The translations under genes and the position numbers were made by a program. Below, piece by piece: positions 22,570-34,755 of a stretch of 64,000 nucleotides of DNA. The notes below the pieces were generated by a model. It had not been told where the DNA came from, made no database searches, and saw nothing but the letters and a program-made list of their open reading frames with translations. Each line of letters opens with the position of its first letter. Positions within the stretch are counted from its first letter, which is position 1. Source of the DNA: Epinephelus fuscoguttatus (Eukaryota > Chordata > Actinopteri > Perciformes > Serranidae); assembly GCF_011397635.1 (NCBI RefSeq), contig NC_064762.1:25464117-25528116 (forward strand). Direction: 5' to 3'.

Positions 22570-24185
22570 ACAAATCAAACTTGAGTTGGCCTCAACATTT
22601 TTTAGCGTTCCAATGATGCGGTGAAGCGTAAACCAATCATTATGTTTTTGTTGCTAGCTGTGGTACTGTGTTATTTAGCTTAGTTAGCTGACACTATGCT
22701 AGCTTTAATGTATTGCAGTGCACACAGGGATGCAATGGGGCGGCAAAATGTGATGTTCAGTGATCAAAAGCATAGATATTTTTCTGACCAAATTCAAACT
22801 TCAGATGATGTTTTGTCAAGGTACTTTGTGGCAAGTTGCTAAGGCACATCAGCCTGCGAATATGTAAGCACATTAACAAGCGCTTTAGCAACACTCAACT
22901 GTGACTCAGGGATAATGTAGCTGGTAATGCTGTTGTGTTGCCGCTCATAGTGTGAACACAGCCTTAGGAGTGTAAAGATGGTAGCCCAGTCATTTCTATA
23001 AAAGTTGACCATGCGCCCAAAAGGCCTACGCAGGTTTCCTTATGCTGCAATCAACTGCAAGTCGAAAACTGATCATTCTGAGTGGGTATTCCCGACTTCT
23101 TGATTGCGTACCAGTGCATCTGCTCAGGAAAACATGGACTGCGGCAGCAAACTGATGTTTGTATGTTAAGTTTCTGAGCTTCACAGGCATCCACAGAGGA
23201 CCTGTATCAGTTACCACAGTGCACAGTTCTGAGTGCAATTGATTGCAGCATTATGCTTCTGCATTTTTTACCACTTCCTCTGGCCTCGCGGAGTGACTTC
23301 CTGTTGGGTCCCCATACATGAGATTGGGATAAAGGAATTTACTTATACAACTGTTCTGGGCTTTCCAAATGCTATTTGACAAAATTGATATAATTCTGAT
23401 AATAAAAAGAGTCATTTCTGGAGGCCTGGAGCTGCTGACTGATAAATGATGCTGAACTCTGAAGGACTCGTGACATCACATAATCACATTATTATGAGTG
23501 ATATTATTAAACACATATCAATTTTGTTTTCCCATTTTTTTCATTCCCTACATGTGCAAATGAAACCCAGAAAACCAAGTGATGTTCTGCATGTGTGTCC
23601 CTGCTGATGTTTATGTTTAGTGTGTGTTGAGAGTGTGTTACAGTATGGAAGAACACAGACGTATGGCAGAGTATGGAGCCTGCTTACATAACGCAGGGAA
23701 GAGGTTATTTAAATATGTAATGACTGACATCCCTCCTCTGGCAGCGCTGCTGTGCTGAATGAACGAGGCGCTGCTTCACTTGAAATGAAACAGAGAGCAG
23801 AGAGAGCAGAGCTAAGTGATTTGAGCAGCTGCACTTCTGTTATTCTAAACACATGGGGGGAAATGAGGAGAGGATTTTGTACTGCAGCTCCTCCCAAAAA
23901 CCCTGGATGAAGGTTAACCACGGGTCTGACTGTGCGTCTGTACAGGGTCATGTGCTGGGTGCAGCTTTTAAAGAAACACTCCCTTTTTAAGGTATGATAA
24001 CCTTAAAAAATAGAAAATACAGAACAGCCAAGTTGTGGATTCTGTATGTAACTTTTAGAAAATCCTTGCTATTAGAGACATCTCTCTCTGAAGCCATTAA
24101 GTGAACTACAGTCAGCATCTTGTTGCTCATGCTCACACTCCGTAGGTGTTACAAGCATTTACAACTTCAAAAATATGCTGCATTC
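22570..24185. other. gene-free stretch
   Basis: I found no exon or clear transposon. The sequence at about 23700-23960 is relatively unique and GC-balanced, but I cannot assign a role. Confidence 0.4.
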
Positions 24186-24186
24186 G

Positions 24187-24385
24187 GGGTGTCGGTGGCT
24201 TGGTGGTGGAGCGTGCGCCCCATGTGCAGGGCTGTTGCCGCAGCGGCTCGGGTTCGAGTCTAGCCTGTGGCCCTTTGCTGCGTGTCATCCCCCCTCTCTC
24301 TCGCCCCCTTTCACACTTAACTGTCCTGTCCATTAAAGGCAAAAAATGCCCAAAAAAATCTAAAAAAAATAATAATAATAATAAA
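24187..24385 (+). mobile_element. tRNA-derived SINE
   Basis: The head is tRNA-like. A-box-like TGGCTTGGTGG is at 24196-24206 and B-box GGTTCGAGTCT at 24251-24261, the two parts of an internal Pol III promoter. A body with 'ggccctttgctgcgtgtcat' follows and the tail is A-rich with (aat)n. This layout is a common percomorph SINE. Confidence 0.8.
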
Positions 24386-24891
24386 AATGCTGCATGGGAT
24401 CGTGTTTACAATGTTCACAAAAAGAGTCTATATCAATGCCCCCCTGTGTGGTATTCACAACATTGTAAGTGGAGATTTTCTAAAAGCTTTAAGTTCACCA
24501 GTTCATTTTCATGACTTACATGTCGTAAATACAAGCTTAGGAGTTCCATTAAACACAGCCATTATCCCAAGGATCTGTTTGGCAGCCATCTTTGCGGCTT
24601 TCGTGGATTTGCGACAAAAGTTGAGAACCGGCTTACATTTTTGGCTGGACATCATAAAAATTTAAGACAAATGACACAATTTTCTGTGGAACTTGGCAGA
24701 GGAAACTGATTAATAGGGTCATTTTCATGATTTTACCTAGTTAGATATATTAAGACAAAAAATATGAAAACGTCTGATGAATTTACACATAAAATCTTGC
24801 ATGTTTGTTTAGGATTTAAATATTATTATTAAGTGTTCCTATGGCCTATTTCATTTGAACCATTGGCCTTATGATACCAAGTAGCTTGCTA

Positions 24892-25051
24892 CTTTATCAG
24901 CTACCATCACAAAGCAACCAACGGCAAATTGATGTAGAGTAGCCAAGCTACAGCAAACTGGGTAACCTAACTTAAGGTTAGCTTGTTGGCTGTAGCTAAG
25001 CTACACTGCATGGATCTGCTGTTGGTTGCTTCGTGATGTTAGCTGATAAAG
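24892..25051. repeat. ~160-bp near-perfect palindrome
   Basis: The left arm starts CTTTATCAGCTACCATCACA and the right arm, read in reverse, CTTTATCAGCTAACATCACG. Pairing continues through 'aagcaaccaac', 'agctacagc' and 'taacct' to the centre at CTTAAG (about 24971-24976), leaving almost no loop. It may be a foldback MITE. Confidence 0.75.
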
Positions 25052-27456
25052 AAATTTACAAATCAGCCCTGGGAGTCTGGATGAATTAGCTTAAGTTATC
25101 CACGCAAGACAGTATTTTGCTACTTTAGCTAGAAAGCAATTCATCCATGTTAAAGATCAAGTGAACACTGGCTAACAGTAGCCAGCTAAAACCTTAATAA
25201 CACAATATATTTCGACGGGGGATACTGACTTTATGCTAAGGGGACTGAATTTTGATTAATTTACTGTTTATCAGACAGAAAATTAGACAATAATTAACTA
25301 GCGTACACTGCCGTCCTTCCAGCTCACAGATTACTTCACCAAGAGGAGAGCAGATGGCACAGTGTTGCCAAATTGGCAACATTCTTGCTAGATTTAGCTA
25401 CTTTTCAGATCCTCTTAGCCATTTAATCAGACCATCAGCAATATGCAAATAGAAGTATAAACTCATCTGTCAACATTTAGCAACTTTTGGAGCTAGCGCT
25501 AGCTACTTTCATTAGAAAAGAGTTAGCAACACTGAGACAGCAGCTCTGGAGATGGACCTTCAGGGAGCAGAGGTGATATCCTTTTTATTTTTCCAGAAAA
25601 TTTGCCCCAAATTCTTTCCATAGAAATCAGTCAATCAGCTGTTTTGGCAACAGGAAGGGTCAGGAAAAGTCACATGATGTCACAGTTTTTACATTGGCAT
25701 TAAACGTGATTAATAAGCAACATATAAAAGTTGCATACAGAGCCTTAAAAAAAAAGAGCTGAAAGTTGCTAAAAACACCCGCTGTTAAAACTGAGAGGAA
25801 ACTTAGTCAGATGATAATGATCTGTGGCTTTGTCACTATAAGCGACACTTTCAGATTACACATTGATAATGCCAAAACATGTAGCACAGTTTTAGAGACA
25901 CAAACAGATTTAAAGAAAGAAGTCTATTTACTCATGTTTTTAAGCTACAGCCTCATCGAAGTGATTATTATCTGTGGTGACAGTGAAGGAACTGACAGTA
26001 CTTGGAAAGACAAACATGACGGACCAGTGGGAACATTTTTATTGCTAAAACATGGAAAGAGATGGTGACATACATTTGTTTTGTTTCTCGGTCCCTGCTG
26101 TGTGGTAAATCTTTGCTAAATTGCTTTGGGCCATTCATCAATGAACACCAGAGTTTGCAAACTGACAGATGGACTTTTTGACTGAGGAGGAAGTTTTATA
26201 GAAGATGGCAACATAGATGAGAAATATGTTTTTATTTTAAAAACCAAATGACAGTTTTTTAACATTGAGAAACTGTCACGGCCCATCCTCTCGGTGACCA
26301 CAGCTGTGGGCCATGTGGGCCACTGCATGGCACTGATGCACCACACGAGAGAAGCAATGAGAGAAAATCAACCAACACGCAACAAGACCACCATCATGCT
26401 GCTGCTGAACTGTGTGATGATGATATTCAGGACCCGGAGCTTGAAGCTATTATGTTCAAATTAGTTGTTTGGCAGTGCTGGAGAACAAAGATGGCAGATG
26501 TAGATCATGAACAAAACATGTCAGATTGTAAAAGATGGGATCAGATGACCAATTTCTACCTTAATGACACAATGCCAAAAGCACTGACGAACAAGACTGG
26601 ACATGAGTCTTTCAAAGCAAAGGTTTTGACTGTTTATTTTAATATTGGTGAAAAATTACAAAGCTGACTGTTACTCTGTCTAAAACTGTAGTCATTTATC
26701 TGTTGTGCATAAAACAACATTTCTATTGGGATAAGTTGGCCACACATCTGTTGTGTAATGTTCTGATTTATGCTTCTGAGGCGTTGCTCATTACGATTTC
26801 TCGCCAGGCTTCAATTACTGGGTCGAAAGCATCTCATTGGAATTAGCCTCAATAAAATAAGCATTTAAAAACTGAACCAGTTCACACGACAGTTTCTGGA
26901 GCCAATACGAGACACACTGAATCAATGTGCCAAAAATAAAACGAAGGAAAACAAATCAGCCAATGTTCTCGAGCTGGTGACTGCAGACTAATCTCCCTCA
27001 CTGAGGCCACAGCTTCGCTCCAAACTCAAAACACATGGTTATAATAATACGAGACCTCATTTTTCCCCCGCTGCCATGCAAAGCAAACAAACATGTAATA
27101 GTTTAATTTAGTCTCTGTATTAAATGTTAGGTTACTTATTGAAATAACTTCAGAGTGTCTGAAGGAAACTGTTTTGCGAGGCGAGTCATTTTTCCTCTGA
27201 AGGAAAACAGAGAGTGGATCAGGAGCCAGGCAGGTGCTCAAGGTAAACAGGTGTGTGATGTGAAAATTGCAAGTCTGTTTTTTCATGACAAGCTCTCTAT
27301 CATATTAGAACTATCTTTCCCCCTCAGATGCATACATTTACAGTATATTCCAAACAGACTTTCAACCTGTTAAACCTGGCAAAAGCAAACTGAGCTAACA
27401 GAAGCGGCAGATCTCAATCATGAGGCACTGGTGCACTTCACAATGCAATGAGTCAA
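25052..27456. other. gene-free stretch
   Basis: No recognisable exon or complete repeat. Open frames of up to 100 codons near 25766-26068 lack splice context and similarity I recognise. Confidence 0.4.
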
Positions 27457-27956
27457 TACCCCTTTTTCCACGGAGATTCCACATCAGGGCTGCTAAAAAG
27501 TCCCTTCATCACGCCACGTTTGCTTTTTTACACAGGACCAAACAACGCATGCATAATGCCACCGCAGTGTGCGATCTTAGACAGCATGCTGATACCCTAG
27601 AAGCAAAAGAGGCAGGCATGACAGGTGTGATGTGTAACACAACAGTGTTGGCCCCTAGTGCGACATATAACATACGTGTCGGCAGCACTTTCTAAACAAT
27701 AACAATCATTTGCCATCGCTCTCATATGGCGGCCGATCTCATCCTCTGCTCGGTGGGTAAGGAGCTCCCAGACCTCATTGTCTTGCCAGTTTGAAAAAAC
27801 TTCAGCTGCTGTTCTTCTTCTTTGAGTTAGCTGCTAACTGCTTCTAGCTGCTATCTAAATCTCCCAGCAATGGGTCACACACATAACGCATCGTCAAAAC
27901 ATCACACAAATCCCATCCATGGTCCCATCTTGCTGGCTGTTCTTTTTACGCAGAAG

Positions 27957-29014
27957 GCGCATTCACACCAGGATAGTCCAGGGGACTCCGTTTGATTGGA
28001 CAGGGAATGCCGAAAAATTTCACACCTTCATTTGGTTCGGTTCACTTTCACACTGCACTTTTTAAAGTGGACCAAACCGGATGGACAACATCACACAGTT
28101 ACAACAGCTGCTCGTTTGAGGGCGGTATTGCCTGAAACAACCACTGACCAGGAAGAAAAAAAAGCATGAGGATGAAGAAAACCTGGCTCATTGATTGGCC
28201 AGGACCATGTCATGATCCTGTTTTCAGTTAGGTTTTACTTCCTGTCTGGCGCTGTCACACCTGTTTCCTGATTGTTCCTCCCCAGCTGTGTCTCATCACC
28301 CCCTATCACCTCATGTATTTAATCCTCATGTCTTCCCCTGTCTTGTTGCCAGTTCGTCATACGTCACAGTCTTCGTCCCAGCATTCTTTCTTGTCTCGTC
28401 TTGCCGGTAATCACAGTTTTGTCATTGATCTAGCTTTTGCCTCACGATTTGGATACCTTAGCCTGTCTTGTTTGATTCTCTGTGTACCGAACCCTGCCTG
28501 TCTTTTGTAATAAACCTTGCTTTTGTCAAACCGGGGAAGAATTGAGCCTTTGTGTCCCTTATGTGCCACGTTTATGATAGATCGAAAACCGAAATCCATC
28601 CCCTTCAGCCGGCTTGGTCTGCACAAAAAAAATAGAGCAACACCAAATTTATGGGTTAAGCATCTGCACCTCCTCACCATTCCACGTCTGCCCATGAGAC
28701 ATTTTCCAACTTTTTCTTTTTACCTCTGCTTCACCTGGTTCACGCTGTTGGCTTTGTTTTGTTTTTTTCTACCCAAAATGCATTGTGCTCTACGTCATTT
28801 CCTCTCTTTGGTTCACTTCCTCTCTTTGGTTCACTGGATAGCCCGTTTGCACCAGGGTTCACTTGCAAGTGAACCGAGATCCCCAGCAGGGTTCGCTCGT
28901 TTGGTCCACACCAGAGTTCAAATGAGCGCTCACACCTCTCCAAACGAACCGAACTATCCGTGGAAGCGGACCAGGGTTCGTTTAAAGCGGAACAAATAGC
29001 GCCAGTGTGAATGC
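27957..29014. mobile_element. TIR element inserted in copy 2
   Basis: The termini GCGCATTCACACCAGG and, in reverse, ATGCATTCACACTGGC are inverted. Subterminal words resembling 'tttaaagtggaccaaacc' occur near both ends. It has no transposase and is itself interrupted at about 28207-28570. Confidence 0.6.
28207..28570 (+). mobile_element. solo-LTR-like insertion, third nesting level
   Basis: The block begins TGTCATGATCCTG and carries promoter-like and polyadenylation (AATAAA at about 28508) signals followed by 'gagcctttgtgtcc'. This resembles fish LTRs. The exact ends and any target duplication are uncertain. Confidence 0.4.
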
Positions 29015-29361
29015 ATCCAGTCAATTAAGTGGTGTTACTACATCTGCTGCTGGCAAGACAACTCTGTGCCCCCTATTCTGTGAACGAACACGGTATGATG
29101 AAATAACAGTGCAGCATTCCGCCTTGAACAGGCCGTGTAGCCTTCTTTACACTCTGTAAAAGCGACATCGCTTCACGTGTCTTGGGCTGATTGAGTAGCT
29201 GTCCGATCTCAAAAAAGCTGAGTGTAAATGCATTCAAGACCAACTGAAACCTGAGATGAATTCTAGCCAGATGTCAAAGCTTGATTCTGATTGGACTGTC
29301 ATTTTTAAATCAATATTTTGTGTGAGGGTAATGATTTCTTTAGTAAGTAGGCACTTAATAA

Positions 29362-30445
29362 ACAGTGTTGTGCAAGTTACTGAAAAGTAGGCAAGGCAGC
29401 TTTATTTGAATAGCAAATTTCATACACAAGAGCAATTCAAAGTGCTTTACAGAGCAATATATATAAAACATAATAAAACATGCAGAAAAGAGTAAAGAAA
29501 AAATAGATATAAAAGATACAATTAATAAATGATTTACAATTTTTAAAAAATCGCCATTAAAAACAGCAAAAGTGCAGACAAGAAGTGCAAAGATAAAAAG
29601 ATTATTTAAAATGATTTAAAATTGAGTTTTAAAATCATGTTGCAGTCACTACAGGGTGGAGTAGGCAGTGTAAAAAAGGAATGTTTTTGGCCTTGACTTA
29701 AAAGTAATCAGAGTCAGGGCTTGTCTAACATCATCTGGGAGGTTATGGTTTGTGCTGCATGATAACAAAACGCTGCTTCACTATGTTTTGCTCTGACTCT
29801 TGGGACGGTCAACAGTGTGTACCCATACCTGTATTATTTTAGTGCTGCTGTTGCGCAGTGTGGGACAAGACAACTGTCAGATTCTATCTATGATTGTACC
29901 CATTATCCCGATGATGAAAAGTAAGTAGAGAACAATAAAACATAATAAACATATGTTTTGATAGGGTTAGTTAATGTAGTTTTACCAGTCTTAAAAATTA
30001 GGCGATACTAGTCAGGTTTTAAGACTCTTTTGGACGAGTAAAATGAAATACCAACTGTTTCTCAGACTTCTGTTATTTTTTTATCATGATATGCCTAATG
30101 AAATAAAACTGCTAAGTTATCTACAAAAACATAAAAATACTGACATGTATTCTTTGTAACATTAACTGTTATTTAATTCTTACACATTAACTGGCGGGTC
30201 CCGTTGCACTCCGAGTAATGTAAATTTATTAATGACTTACAGAAACAGACCCACACATACACACAATGGAGGAACTAAATGCTTCTCGGCTGAGCCGCAC
30301 ATCACTGCAGGTGACATTAGATGTCAAGTAACAAGTAGTAAAGCCCATTTCTGCAACTGTAACTGTGTTATTTACTTGAAGTAATCAGTTACACTACTAG
30401 TTACAACCAAAGTACTGGAATTACAGTAACAAGTTACTCCCAAAT
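29362..30445. mobile_element. 'cagtgttgggcaagttac' element with internal insertion
   Basis: The left end CAGTGTTGTGCAAGTTACTG and the right part (30300-30445, 'aacaagttactcccaaatct') belong to one element family. Between them lies a different repeat, beginning at 29390 'ggcaaggcagctttatttg' and continuing to about 29900. Confidence 0.5.
29390..29900 (-). repeat. dispersed repeat starting 'ggcaaggcagctttattt'
   Basis: The words 'aattcaaagtgctttaca', 'gtttttggccttgacttaaa' and 'aacgctgcttcactatgttt' are those of an abundant teleost repeat, probably in reverse orientation here. No coding frame. Confidence 0.5.
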
Positions 30446-30457
30446 CTGGTAATAAGT

Positions 30458-30561
30458 GGGATACTGTACAGTGAGCAGGTCATTATTGCAGATTTTATGG
30501 CTTTGCATCACCGTGTCAGGGTTTATTTTGCAATAATGACCTGCTCGCTGTACATTATCCC
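30458..30561. repeat. inverted repeat hairpin, 33-bp arms
   Basis: TGTACAGTGAGCAGGTCATT (from 30465) pairs with the segment ending at 30554. The 26-bp core of the arms has one mismatch, and 'gggata' flanks extend the stem. The loop is about 38 bp. Confidence 0.8.
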
Positions 30562-30639
30562 CTACATGAATACATCCACCTCACAAAGACGCATATGTAA
30601 TCTGGCGGCCTTATTAAAATAAGTACTAGTGCAACATTT

Positions 30640-31150
30640 TGAGGAAAATGCTTTCAAGCTTTCTTCCAAAGACTTAGCTCAGAAAATGATACCATTCTGA
30701 TGTCTGTGCATTAAGTATAAAGCTGTATGTTGGAAGGAATTAGCATATAGCTTAGCATTAATTAAGACTGGAAGCAGGCGTAAACAGCTAGCCTGGCTCT
30801 CCAAAGCTCACAAATTAATATTTTACATCTCATTTTTTATACATACACAAATTGGTTAAAAAAAAAAAAAAAAAAAAAAAAAGAGTTGTGATGGAGTTAG
30901 CATACCTGCTGGAAATAACACGAGTTTCCTGGCAAACTCACAATGATGACATAATCTGTGGCTGTTTGCTGAGAAGTGGTTACAGCACCTGCTCTTTCTA
31001 CCTTTCTGTTTGTGTTTGCAAATCTGCAAGGTGTTACAGCCACATTTACAGAACTAGTTTTCCTCTACTTCCTGTCTTTATGCCAAGCTAGAGTGATTGC
31101 TAGCCTTGGCTAATTGCTAATCCACCTCCAGAGCCTAGTTAACCTATTTA
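30640..31150. repeat. 'agcttagcttagcataaagactgg' family, copy 2, with poly(A) run
   Basis: The words 'atatagcttagcattaatta', 'agactggaagcaggcgtaaa' and 'agctagcctggctctccaaa' are present. A homopolymer of about 22 A (30858-30881) lies inside. Confidence 0.6.
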
Positions 31151-34100
31151 CCTATTTTAGTCTCAGAAAGAGAGTGAATAATATCTTAAAACAAATTGTT
31201 CTGTGTTCCTGTGAGGACAGGTAGACTTAAAACATCTGTTATATCTCTGCCGTGATAAATCAATGACCAGACCCACTCCTTTGTTCACAGCTTCCAGGAG
31301 AAGTTTGTGAAGTACCTCAGCAGGGACAAGAACAGGGTTCAGACTGTTCCTCCATTGTCTGTCGTGACTCTGCAGACACTCTCGTGCATGGAGCGGGTCC
31401 TCACCCTCCCTGCTGCGGTCACTGCCAACAGAAACACTGTCTCCAGCTGGATGACTCAAGGGTTCAAAAGGTCCATCCAGGCCCTTATTTTCAAGTCAGT
31501 GCCTTGAAAGTGCAGCGAGGGAACAGTAACACCAGTGTGTGGCCAACCTGTGGAAAACAGCAACCCAACATTTAAGATTCAATCAAGATGTCCTCCTATC
31601 CAATGAATACTGACACCAGCATGAAAAAACAAGTTGTCTGACTTTTGAAAATCTTTTTGTTTGCTTTCTTTATGTTTTTAATTAAATGTTCACTTTGGGT
31701 AGCACTTATAAATCATCCGGCTCTGTCTCTGTGTGAGGACGTGAGGTTGGCCTTGAGCCTCATCACTGCAATCACAATATCACAATTTGTGCATTTCAAT
31801 CATCAGCCTGAGCACTCTATTTATTTTCAGAGTTACTTGCTGATTCACTACACACACTGCAGCAGGTGTGATCACAACGCACACACACACATGCACAAAA
31901 TAATGGTTACCTGAGCCAGAGTGAAAGGCCAAGTGTGTTTTTACAGCTGTCTACGTAATGAGCTCTTTGGGGGCCTGTCAAGTTAACGGTTAGCTAACGT
32001 CTCAAGTTGTGAGCGTATATGTTTAAGTGTGTGTGTGTGTGTGTGTCTGTGTGTGTGTGTGTGTGTGTTGGTCCAGGTTAGGTAATGTCTCTCTGTGTGT
32101 CACCTCCCATTCCTGACAGATCTAATGTCGTCATGACTGTAATGACACAATGTGACGAGGCAGAAGGCTGAGGAGAAAGCATGACATTTTAAAAAAGGGA
32201 ATATAAAGAGAAATCAATCACTGTTCTGCACTGAGATCTGTTCATTTTAATCTTATCTAAAAGACATTAAGAAAAAAAGCTGGGAAAGGAACTGGTCTCC
32301 ATTATGAGGTTGTTGTATTAATGAGGTGTTAATGTAGCAGAGGGTTCACTTGCCAGTGCTGTGAATCTTACTAAAATGTAAGCAGTCGATGACCACTAAG
32401 AAAAACATGTCCATCAAAAGGCATTAGTGAGTCACATGGCTTTGCAAAATACATCATTTAGGAGACTCTGAGAATGAAAAAATCCCTTTCAAGTGTCACC
32501 ATCATTATTTGTTTTCTGTTGGACAAACAACTCTGAAAAATAATCATTTCACAAATTGTTGTAGCAACAGGTGTCACGATAAAAACAGCACTATTGTTGT
32601 TTTTAAGGGCATGGGAGAAAACTTATCAATATGAGAACTGAATATTGTACCTTTAGGATCAGGCTTTCTTGTCATCTATGGAGACTTATAAGAGTGACCA
32701 CATTGTGTAAATGTCTATTTACTATAGCTTTTCAATTGCACCACAGCTGACTAAATGTGACCTGACTATGCTGCAAACATAGTCAGCTATTAATATATAT
32801 CGAGTTAAATTTCAGTATCCATCAGTTCTCATTTACAACGTTCAAGTGAATTCTGTGATTAGCCAGCGTTTGTGACCAACACAGGCAAAACAAAAAACCC
32901 TCCTGCAATGAAATAGTAGCTCAATATGATATTCAAAGCGTATGTGTGATTTAGATCTGCACACAGCTCTCAACATGGAGGTGGCTGAGCTGACGGCTAG
33001 CAGCTAATGTTTCTAACAGCAGGAACAGCGCTAATAATGGCAACAGTGCTAACAGGTCAACAGTGTTAACTCAGCTGACCTAGAAGAACACGGGAGGGGG
33101 AGTGCTACGCCTCCGCGATGACACCGTTCCACCAGTGTGAGTCAGGATGGCATTATAACCATATGTACACAGTGCAGAACAGCAGTGATTAGCTAGCTGA
33201 TGAGATACACACACAGGGGCACACATGCAGTCAGACTGTCTATCACAACAAAAAACAAAGAAGCTCAGATTACCACACATAGAGGAAACCTTACTTCATT
33301 CTAATACCCTGGTATACCTTAATACCCTGATACCATCCAAGCGCGGTATAGATCTCCTTTGATTAGATAAAACAGGATTACTTGTTACGTGCAGAAACCC
33401 AGCCATGTACAGGCACGACATCACATCACTGAGTCAGCAGAAAGCACCGGTGCTGTGTGCTGCGTTGGGCAGCAAACCATTACTCCATTACAGTACATCA
33501 CAGCTACTCAGTCCACTTCACAGCCAATCAGGCTTTAAGTGTTCATGTGGAAAGACGGAGAGAGGTGTTATATCCTGATCATTAATGACTCTCAGAAAAA
33601 TAAATTGTGAAGTTAGAGCTTTCACCCTGTTGCTAAGCCTCTGGGGTGAGAAAATTACACATCTATGAAGCGGTGAAATATATTCCACCTGGGAAAAGTC
33701 GGAGCTGGCAGAGGTTCCAGAGTGCACATCTGGCCTTGGGGTTTATGCTGGCTCGGCCTGGTGTTTTTCACCACAGCTATAGCGTACCATGCCCACACTT
33801 CTCACTTCACTTCCTTTGACTCTCGTTCTCTGAGTCTATATTGGAGATTTTCATGTTTTAACTTCATTCACTGCTGTCGTTTCACAGTAATTATACTACG
33901 CTCAGGTTGATTAAACCTTTACAAATCCCACGATAAAAACACTGCTGCTCTCCTGAGTCACCAAAAAGATGCCACACTAGCGGATTTCATCTTGACAAAC
34001 ATTTTCTGGTGATGACTGGAGATGCCAAGCCACTATAGTTAGCAGAAAACAACAATCATTAAGCTCCTCTAAAAATCCCCTTCCAGTGACCCCCGGCAAT

Positions 34101-34752
34101 TTTAAAGTTCCCAAATATACCTTGTGAGTAAGTATGCTGTGTGCACAGCAAACCAAAATTAACAAGTGATTCCTGCCAACTTAAACAGGCCTTGGATCCC
34201 CAGCCCCCTTTTCCCATGTTACTCAAGTGAACCTCAGTTTGATGGCGGGCTGACAATCTGAAACACGAATCACTGCGTGTTGTTGTAACTGATAGAGTCT
34301 GGATGGTGCAGAGGCTGGAAAAGGCACTCTGAAAAGATGAATGAAACACTCATGTATATAACCCCCACAGGAACTATCAAGATTACCTAACTGGAGCTTC
34401 AATTTTATGCTTGAGATGTGGAAAGCTTGTATTACTACGGCTTTCCTTTTAGCTTTGTCAATCATCAGCTCACACATTTTCACTGTTAGAGCTGCATTCA
34501 TACATTTTTTTTTTGCCACTTCAGTAAGCTCTGCAACAAGCTGCCAAACCCACAGCCCATATATTACACAGGCCCTCTGAAGTTGTTGCTTATGTCGTAA
34601 GGCAGAAATATAATAGTTTATGGAGTGTACAGTTTTAACCAGGCATGTATTTTACAGCCTCTTCGAGTTTTCTGCCTTTGACTCTGAGGAGCTCTAACTA
34701 CTAATCCCCTCCACCTGCACCATTTGTTTCAAACATAAAAAGTTGGACTCAC
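31151..34752. other. gene-poor stretch
   Basis: No confirmed gene. It contains an unexplained open segment at 31291-31507, a (TG)n run at 32022-32068 and AT-rich sequence with no recognised transposon. Confidence 0.4.
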
Positions 34753-34755
34753 CCA

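Larger units (their letters stand above)
27457..29142 (+). mobile_element. 'ccccttttacactg' TIR element, copy 2, split by an insertion
   Basis: The left part (27457-27956) matches copy 3 in blocks such as 'gtaaggagctcccagacctc' and 'gttagctgctaactgct'. The right part (about 29030-29142) carries the matching end with 'gtgttactac', 'ctctgtgccccctattc' and 'ccttgaacaggc'. Between them sits another TIR element of about 1.06 kb. Confidence 0.65.

Noticed and set aside
24187..24265. tRNA gene
   Set aside because: A and B boxes are present, but there is no cloverleaf with a proper anticodon arm; the body and A-rich tail make it a SINE.
28517..28999. 160-codon plus-strand open frame
   Set aside because: It crosses the boundary between an LTR-like insertion and its host TIR element, so it is a chance frame.
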